Assembly (NCBI GenBank): GCA_900556525.1
Contig: USOZ01000071.1
Coordinates: 1 to 7,982, forward strand
DNA from: an uncultured Oscillospiraceae bacterium
Lineage (GTDB): Bacteria; Bacillota; Clostridia; Oscillospirales; Ruminococcaceae
DNA: 7,982 nucleotides
Direction: 5' to 3'
The notes under the pieces were generated by a model, which was not told the origin of the DNA, ran no database searches, and saw nothing but the letters and a program-made list of their open reading frames with translations. A program made the translations under genes and the position numbers. This document shows, piece after piece, positions 7,249-7,982 of the stretch (positions are counted from its first letter, which is position 1; the number at the start of each line of letters is the position of its first letter).

Positions 7249-7982
7249 AGGGCTACTATGAACAGCACCACAAGATAAAAATTCCCGACAGCCTGCTGCG
7301 CCCGTGCGTAACGCTCTCCGAGCGCTATATCACCGACCGCTTCCTTCCCGATAAGGCTATCGACCTGCTCGACGAGGCTTCCGCCTGCGCAAGCATACGC
7401 AGCAAGGAGCTTACCGAACTCGAACAGCTCACAAAGTCCGAAAAAGAGCTTGAGTGCCGCGAAACTGCGCTTATGGACGAATCGGAAGTGGACTACGAAA
7501 AGGTTGCCGAGGTAAAGACCGAGCGCGCCAAGAACAGTGAAAAAATAAAGGCACTTCTTCCGCTTACCGAAAAGGTCGAGCTTACCTCAGCCGACCTCTC
7601 GACGGTCATCGAAATGTGGACGGGTATTCCCGCGAAAAAGATAATGGAAACCGAGTTCAAGAAGATCGCTAACCTCGAAAATGTTCTGAAAGAAAAAATA
7701 ATCGGGCAGGACGAGGCGTGCGAAACCGTTGCTGCGGCAATAAAGCGCACCCGTGTTCAGCTTTCGACAAAGCGCCGCCCCGCTTCGTTTATTTTTGTCG
7801 GACCTACCGGCGTGGGTAAGACACAGCTTGTAAAAGTTCTCGCGGAAGAACTTTTCAGCGGGGTCGAACCGCTTATCCGTCTTGATATGTCGGAATATAT
7901 GGAAAAGCACAGCGTTTCAAAAATTATTGGTTCACCTCCCGGATATGTCGGCTTCGACGACGCGGGACAGCTCACCGAAAAA
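7236..7982 (+). pseudogene. ClpE/ClpC-type AAA+ unfoldase, continuation in shifted frame, runs off the right edge
   Basis: This frame has no stop from 7173 to the window end and carries the rest of AAA domain 1 and the start of domain 2 of the same unfoldase. Landmarks in order: [19 protein letters not shown] (7236-7292), the sensor-2 region [21 protein letters not shown], and a mid-region with a UVR-like piece ([19 protein letters not shown]) that fits ClpE/ClpC. These are followed by [12 protein letters not shown], then IIGQDEA, the domain 2 Walker A GPTGVGKT (7800-7823) and [24 protein letters not shown], ending at GQLTEK. It lacks a credible start of its own: the first in-frame ATG is at 7473 inside the mid-region and has no evident ribosome site. 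It is therefore a continuation of the gene beginning at 6196 and not a separate gene. If the break is an assembly error, the real gene is intact. The ClpP-docking loop would lie beyond the window. Confidence 0.85.

Noticed and set aside
7186..7260. Programmed ribosomal frameshift joining the two clp frames
   Set aside because: A programmed shift would continue the protein without repeating it. Here the same segment is encoded on both sides, and no slippery site or stem-loop is evident at the join.
1..7982. CRISPR, tRNA, rRNA, insertion sequence, attachment site or defence system
   Set aside because: Nearly all of the window is explained by tightly packed housekeeping and envelope genes. No repeat arrays, cloverleaf-like regions or transposase/nuclease genes were seen.

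Overview
The window looks like a gut-type Clostridia genome (Bacillota; Oscillospiraceae/Ruminococcaceae-like, possibly a metagenome contig). This is inferred from the fused two-domain ECF transporter ATPase followed by ecfT and truA, the DUF5711-like and CvpA-like pair, and a ClpE-style unfoldase with an N-terminal zinc-binding motif. The DNA is fairly GC-rich, yet uses ATA for isoleucine often and ends many codons in G or C. No mobile element, rRNA, tRNA or CRISPR array was found.

Layout: every gene is on the + strand and packed tightly (gaps of 0 to 26 nt), with no visible terminator, so the window reads as one long transcription unit cut at both ends. In order: (1) the 3' two-thirds of a class I SAM-dependent methyltransferase (2-532); (2) a fused EcfA1-EcfA2 ATPase (545-2296); (3) EcfT (2323-3132); (4) TruA tRNA pseudouridine synthase (3149-3889); (5) a single-pass membrane protein with a predicted extracytoplasmic beta-propeller-like region, DUF5711-like (3913-5130, TTG start); (6) a CvpA-family membrane protein with a large extracytoplasmic insert (5131-6177); (7) a ClpE/ClpC-type AAA+ unfoldase (6196 to beyond the window end).

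How they work together: genes 2 and 3 give the complete energising module (two ATPase domains plus transmembrane EcfT) of a group II ECF vitamin/metal importer. The substrate-binding S components must be encoded elsewhere. truA is a common neighbour of ecfT. Genes 5 and 6 abut directly and are probably translationally coupled envelope proteins. Gene 7 is a protein quality-control unfoldase.

The most striking anomaly is in gene 7. The reading frame hits a stop at 7246-7248, and the ClpE sequence resumes in another frame. The two sides overlap in homology: the same stretch of the protein is encoded twice, in divergent form. Removing the 47 bases 7189-7235 on paper restores one continuous ClpE frame. 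The preceding ~70-110 bases use codons somewhat unlike their surroundings. This points to a chimeric join (assembly artefact or real recombination/gene conversion), not to a simple indel or programmed frameshift. I see no convincing novel defence or mobile system in this window.
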